Translations under genes and position numbers: made by a program | The notes under the pieces: generated by a model | The model's database searches: none | Told to the model about the DNA's origin: nothing | The model's input: only the letters and a program-made list of their open reading frames with translations | Shown here: positions 7,344 through 8,906 of the stretch, one piece after another | Layout of the letters: the number at the start of each line of letters is the position of its first letter | Position numbering within the stretch: position 1 is the stretch's first letter | Assembly: GCA_002345825.1 (NCBI GenBank) | Contig: DDWD01000109.1 | Span: 1-8,906 of the forward strand | Length of the DNA stretch: 8,906 nucleotides | Direction: 5' to 3' | DNA from: Bacteroidales bacterium UBA2295 | Lineage (GTDB): Bacteria > Bacteroidota > Bacteroidia > Bacteroidales > Tenuifilaceae

Positions 7344-8360
7344 ATGAAATCACCAAATGTAACCATCAAGGATATTGCTAGATTACTGGGTATTAGCCCA
7401 TCAACCGTTTCAAGAGCGCTTAAGGATCACCCAGACATCAGTCAGGCTACCAAGGATCAGGTGAATAAGCTAGCCGCTGAGATGAACTATAGGCCTAACC
7501 CCATTGCCCTTAGCCTTAGGAATAGACGAAGCAATGTGATTGGTGTGGTAATCCCTGAAATTGTGCACTTCTTCTTTTCATCGGTTATTAGTGGTATCAA
7601 TAAGGTGGCCAACGAGCATGGTTTTAGCGTAATGGTTAGCCAGTCGGACGAAGACTTTAACAAGGAGGTTGAGGTTTGCGAAACGTTCCGACATAGCATT
7701 ATTGATGGGCTACTTATTTCAGTGTCGAAGCAAACTATCGATTATGAGCATTTACGGAAGCTCGATGAGGAGGGTATTCCCGTGGTGTTTTTCGATAGGA
7801 TGATCGAGGAGTTTCAAACCGATCGGGTGCTTATAAACGATTACCAGGGCGCCTTTGATGCTACTCAGTACCTGATAGTGGAGGGGCGAAGAAGGATTAT
7901 CCATTTTGCTGGCCCTCAAAGCCGACTTATAGGCAAGAATAGGCTAAAAGGTTACCTGGAGGCTCACAAGAAGAATGGTGTAGTTATTGATGATTCGCTT
8001 GTTATAAATTGCGATAATTTTGAGAATGCTTTGGTGCAAACCCAAAAGATAATTGATGAGGGAGTTAATTTCGACGCCATTTTTACCGTGAATGATTTTA
8101 CCGCCGCAGGAGTTGTTAAAACCCTTATTAAAAATGGAATTAGAGTGCCCGATGATGTTTCGGTAATTGGGTTTGGAAACGACTACATGGCCGAGATGAT
8201 TGAACCGACGCTAACCACAGTATGTCAACCCGGATTCACCATGGGCGAAAAGGCCATGCAGATGTTAATCAATAGGATCAATAGTGAAAAAACGCAGGAG
8301 CCAAAAACCGAAGTTCTGCCTACGGAGCTGATTGTGAGGAATACCACCCGAAAAAGGTAA
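7344..8360 (+). CDS. LacI-family sugar-responsive transcriptional regulator (338 aa)
   Basis: This is a cytoplasmic DNA-binding regulator, probably sensing maltose or a related sugar and controlling this locus. The N-terminal helix-turn-helix covers residues 6-27 (VTIKDIARLLGISPSTVSRA and on). The hinge region follows (NYRPNPIALSLR, 48-59), with the small residue and Leu pattern that inserts into the minor groove. Residues 64-338 form the periplasmic-binding-protein-like sensor domain (NVIGVVIPEI, DGLLIS, PVVFFDR, FDAIFTVNDFTAAG, VSVIGFGND, TTVCQPGFTMGEKAMQML). Length is standard. The frame extends 24 codons further upstream to a TTG, but that TTG is the -33 promoter element, so the ATG is chosen. 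It is transcribed alone: it has its own promoter and is followed by a strong terminator. The effector cannot be read from the sequence. Confidence 0.93.
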   Translation: MKSPNVTIKDIARLLGISPSTVSRALKDHPDISQATKDQVNKLAAEMNYRPNPIALSLRNRRSNVIGVVIPEIVHFFFSSVISGINKVANEHGFSVMVSQSDEDFNKEVEVCETFRHSIIDGLLISVSKQTIDYEHLRKLDEEGIPVVFFDRMIEEFQTDRVLINDYQGAFDATQYLIVEGRRRIIHFAGPQSRLIGKNRLKGYLEAHKKNGVVIDDSLVINCDNFENALVQTQKIIDEGVNFDAIFTVNDFTAAGVVKTLIKNGIRVPDDVSVIGFGNDYMAEMIEPTLTTVCQPGFTMGEKAMQMLINRINSEKTQEPKTEVLPTELIVRNTTRKR

Positions 8361-8444
8361 ATACACCATTGTATATATTGTGACATGTACTGCTTATGTA
8401 AATAGGCAAAATACTTTTAAAGTAACATCCAACTATTGTTGAGT

Positions 8445-8479
8445 AGGGCGATTCTTATGTCAAAATCGCCTTTTTTTTT
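8445..8479 (+). terminator. Rho-independent terminator after the LacI-family gene
   Basis: GGCGATT (8447-8453) pairs with AATCGCC (8464-8470) across a 10 nt loop. Two more pairs can form at the base, and nine T residues (8471-8479) follow directly. It lies 84 nt after the regulator stop codon. It separates the regulator from the MFS gene, which therefore needs its own promoter. Confidence 0.9.
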
Positions 8480-8579
8480 GATAAAATAAAAGAAAACATG
8501 ATCATCCACTATAATGCCTATGACAAATGAGTTGACTACAATGACGCTAAGGCTTTAGGTATCATAGCGGACAATCATC

Positions 8580-8600
8580 AAAAAAATTATAAATTTTTTT
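8580..8600. repeat. AT-only perfect inverted repeat, 9 bp arms
   Basis: AAAAAAATT (8580-8588), ATA, and AATTTTTTT (8592-8600) form a perfect palindrome of A and T only. As a hairpin it would be weak. A-tract DNA of this kind upstream of a promoter can bend DNA, and the run of seven T could act as a poor terminator. Its role is unknown. Confidence 0.5.
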
Positions 8601-8610
8601 CTCCCCTTCG

Positions 8611-8620
8611 TAAACGATTG
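8611..8620 (+). promoter_or_regulatory. Operator-like site upstream of the MFS promoter
   Basis: TAAACGATTG contains AAACGATTG, matching the AAACGnnTG motif clustered at 7189-7224. Its last eight bases, AACGATTG, are also the exact reverse complement of 7176-7183. It lies 58 bp upstream of the -33 element at 8679. The shared motif suggests that the LacI-family protein also controls the MFS gene; the distance is more typical of activation or looping than of direct blocking. Confidence 0.4.
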
Positions 8621-8678
8621 AAATAGTCTTTTACTTGATAGATAGCTAGCTTTTAGAAGTTTCGATGCCTTAAATTAT

Positions 8679-8709
8679 TTGCAGGGAATCATTTTTCGCC
8701 CTATATTTG
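8679..8709 (+). promoter_or_regulatory. Promoter of the MFS transporter gene
   Basis: TTG (8679-8681), a 20 nt spacer and TATATTTG (8702-8709) match the Bacteroidota promoter consensus fully. The -7 box is identical to that of the LacI-family gene, including the preceding C. A start near 8716 would give a leader of about 78 nt. Confidence 0.65.
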
Positions 8710-8735
8710 ACTGGCTACATTTTATCCCTTCCAAA

Positions 8736-8759
8736 ATCTTTCCATTTCCTGGAAAAGAT
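8736..8759 (+). promoter_or_regulatory. Leader hairpin of the MFS mRNA
   Basis: ATCTTTCCA (8736-8744) can pair with TGGAAAAGAT (8750-8759) across a 5 nt loop, with one bulged A. It falls between the predicted transcription start and the MFS ATG. No U-tract follows, so it is not a terminator. It may affect leader stability or may be incidental. Confidence 0.35.
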
Positions 8760-8793
8760 ATTTCTGTGCATCTAACTATAATACTATATCGTA

Positions 8794-8906
8794 ATGACAA
8801 AGCGACCTCGTTTATCATTTTGGCAGATATGGAATATGAGTTTTGGATTCCTAGGTATCCAGTTTGGATATGCTCTGCAAAACGCCAATGTTAGCCGAAT
8901 TTTCGA
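8794..8906 (+). CDS. MFS sugar transporter, N-terminal 37 codons (runs off the window)
   Basis: The frame opens at ATG 8794 and stays open to the window edge. The segments LSFWQIWNMSFGFLGIQFG and YALQNANVSRIF are a highly characteristic N-terminus of Bacteroidota MFS permeases of the SLC45/GPH-like type. These are found in maltose and maltodextrin loci, where they carry maltose or short alpha-glucans across the inner membrane. Most of the protein (usually about 450 aa or more) lies outside. An overlapping frame from 8679 is longer within the window but is not protein-like. The gene has its own promoter and an operator-like site. Genes expected next in such loci are a GH65 maltose phosphorylase, beta-phosphoglucomutase or further GH13 enzymes, but none can be seen here. 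Family assignment rests on recognition of the N-terminal sequence only. Confidence 0.85.
   Translation, partial: MTKRPRLSFWQIWNMSFGFLGIQFGYALQNANVSRIF

Larger units (their letters stand above)
8480..8793. other. Upstream region of the MFS gene, no intact gene
   Basis: These 314 nt carry no complete coding sequence that I can support. They hold an AT-rich palindrome (8580-8600), an operator-like site (8611-8620), a good promoter (8679-8709) and a leader hairpin (8736-8759). A frame from ATG 8498 gives ten residues, meets TGA, then runs 31 more codons to TAG at 8624-8626. This may be chance or a decayed fragment; I do not recognise it. Confidence 0.6.

Noticed and set aside
8679..8894. A 71-codon frame from TTG 8679
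   Set aside because: Its start is the -33 element of the MFS promoter and it overlaps the recognisable MFS N-terminus in another frame.
1..8906. tRNA, rRNA, insertion sequence or phage genes
   Set aside because: No tRNA cloverleaf, rRNA-like stretch, transposase or integrase motif was seen on either strand.
1..8906. A wholly new type of biological system
   Set aside because: All complete genes fall into known families in a familiar starch/maltodextrin utilisation arrangement; the unusual points concern regulation and the truncated amylase.

Overview
The window looks like part of a Bacteroidota (Bacteroidetes) chromosome. It carries a SusC/SusD outer-membrane pair with a SusE/SusF-type surface lipoprotein, three lipoprotein signal peptides, and promoters of the Bacteroidota type (TTG, 19-20 nt, TAnnTTTG). 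Translation starts lack Shine-Dalgarno sequences and sit in A-rich leaders. The order or family within the phylum cannot be fixed from this sequence alone.

Layout: a leftward operon fills 1-7044. Read in its own direction it encodes a SusC-like TonB-dependent transporter (4045-7044), a SusD-like glycan-binding lipoprotein (2402-4024), a SusE/SusF-like lipoprotein with three tandem starch-binding-type modules (898-2391), and a GH13 alpha-amylase-family lipoprotein (1-816). The first three genes are 20 and 10 nt apart. The amylase follows an 81 nt gap that holds a perfect 13 bp hairpin. The amylase reading frame ends at a stop codon in the first three bases of the window, before any catalytic carboxylate, so it is probably a truncated gene. 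A divergent LacI-family regulator (7344-8360, rightward) lies across a 299 nt control region and ends in a strong intrinsic terminator. After a further gap with its own promoter, the first 37 codons of an MFS sugar transporter run off the right edge (8794 onward).

Together this is a maltodextrin/starch utilisation locus. SusD and the SusE-like protein would capture alpha-glucans at the surface and the amylase family member would cut them. SusC would import the oligosaccharides to the periplasm, the MFS protein would carry maltose or short maltodextrins across the inner membrane, and the LacI-type protein would sense the sugar. Gene content is standard for this kind of locus and I do not see a new type of system.

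The most useful non-obvious signals are regulatory. An array of AAACGnnTG motifs lies between susC and the regulator gene, and a related copy sits upstream of the MFS promoter. The regulator and MFS genes share an identical TATATTTG -7 box. The truncated amylase and the near-identical modules of the SusE-like protein are the other points worth checking.
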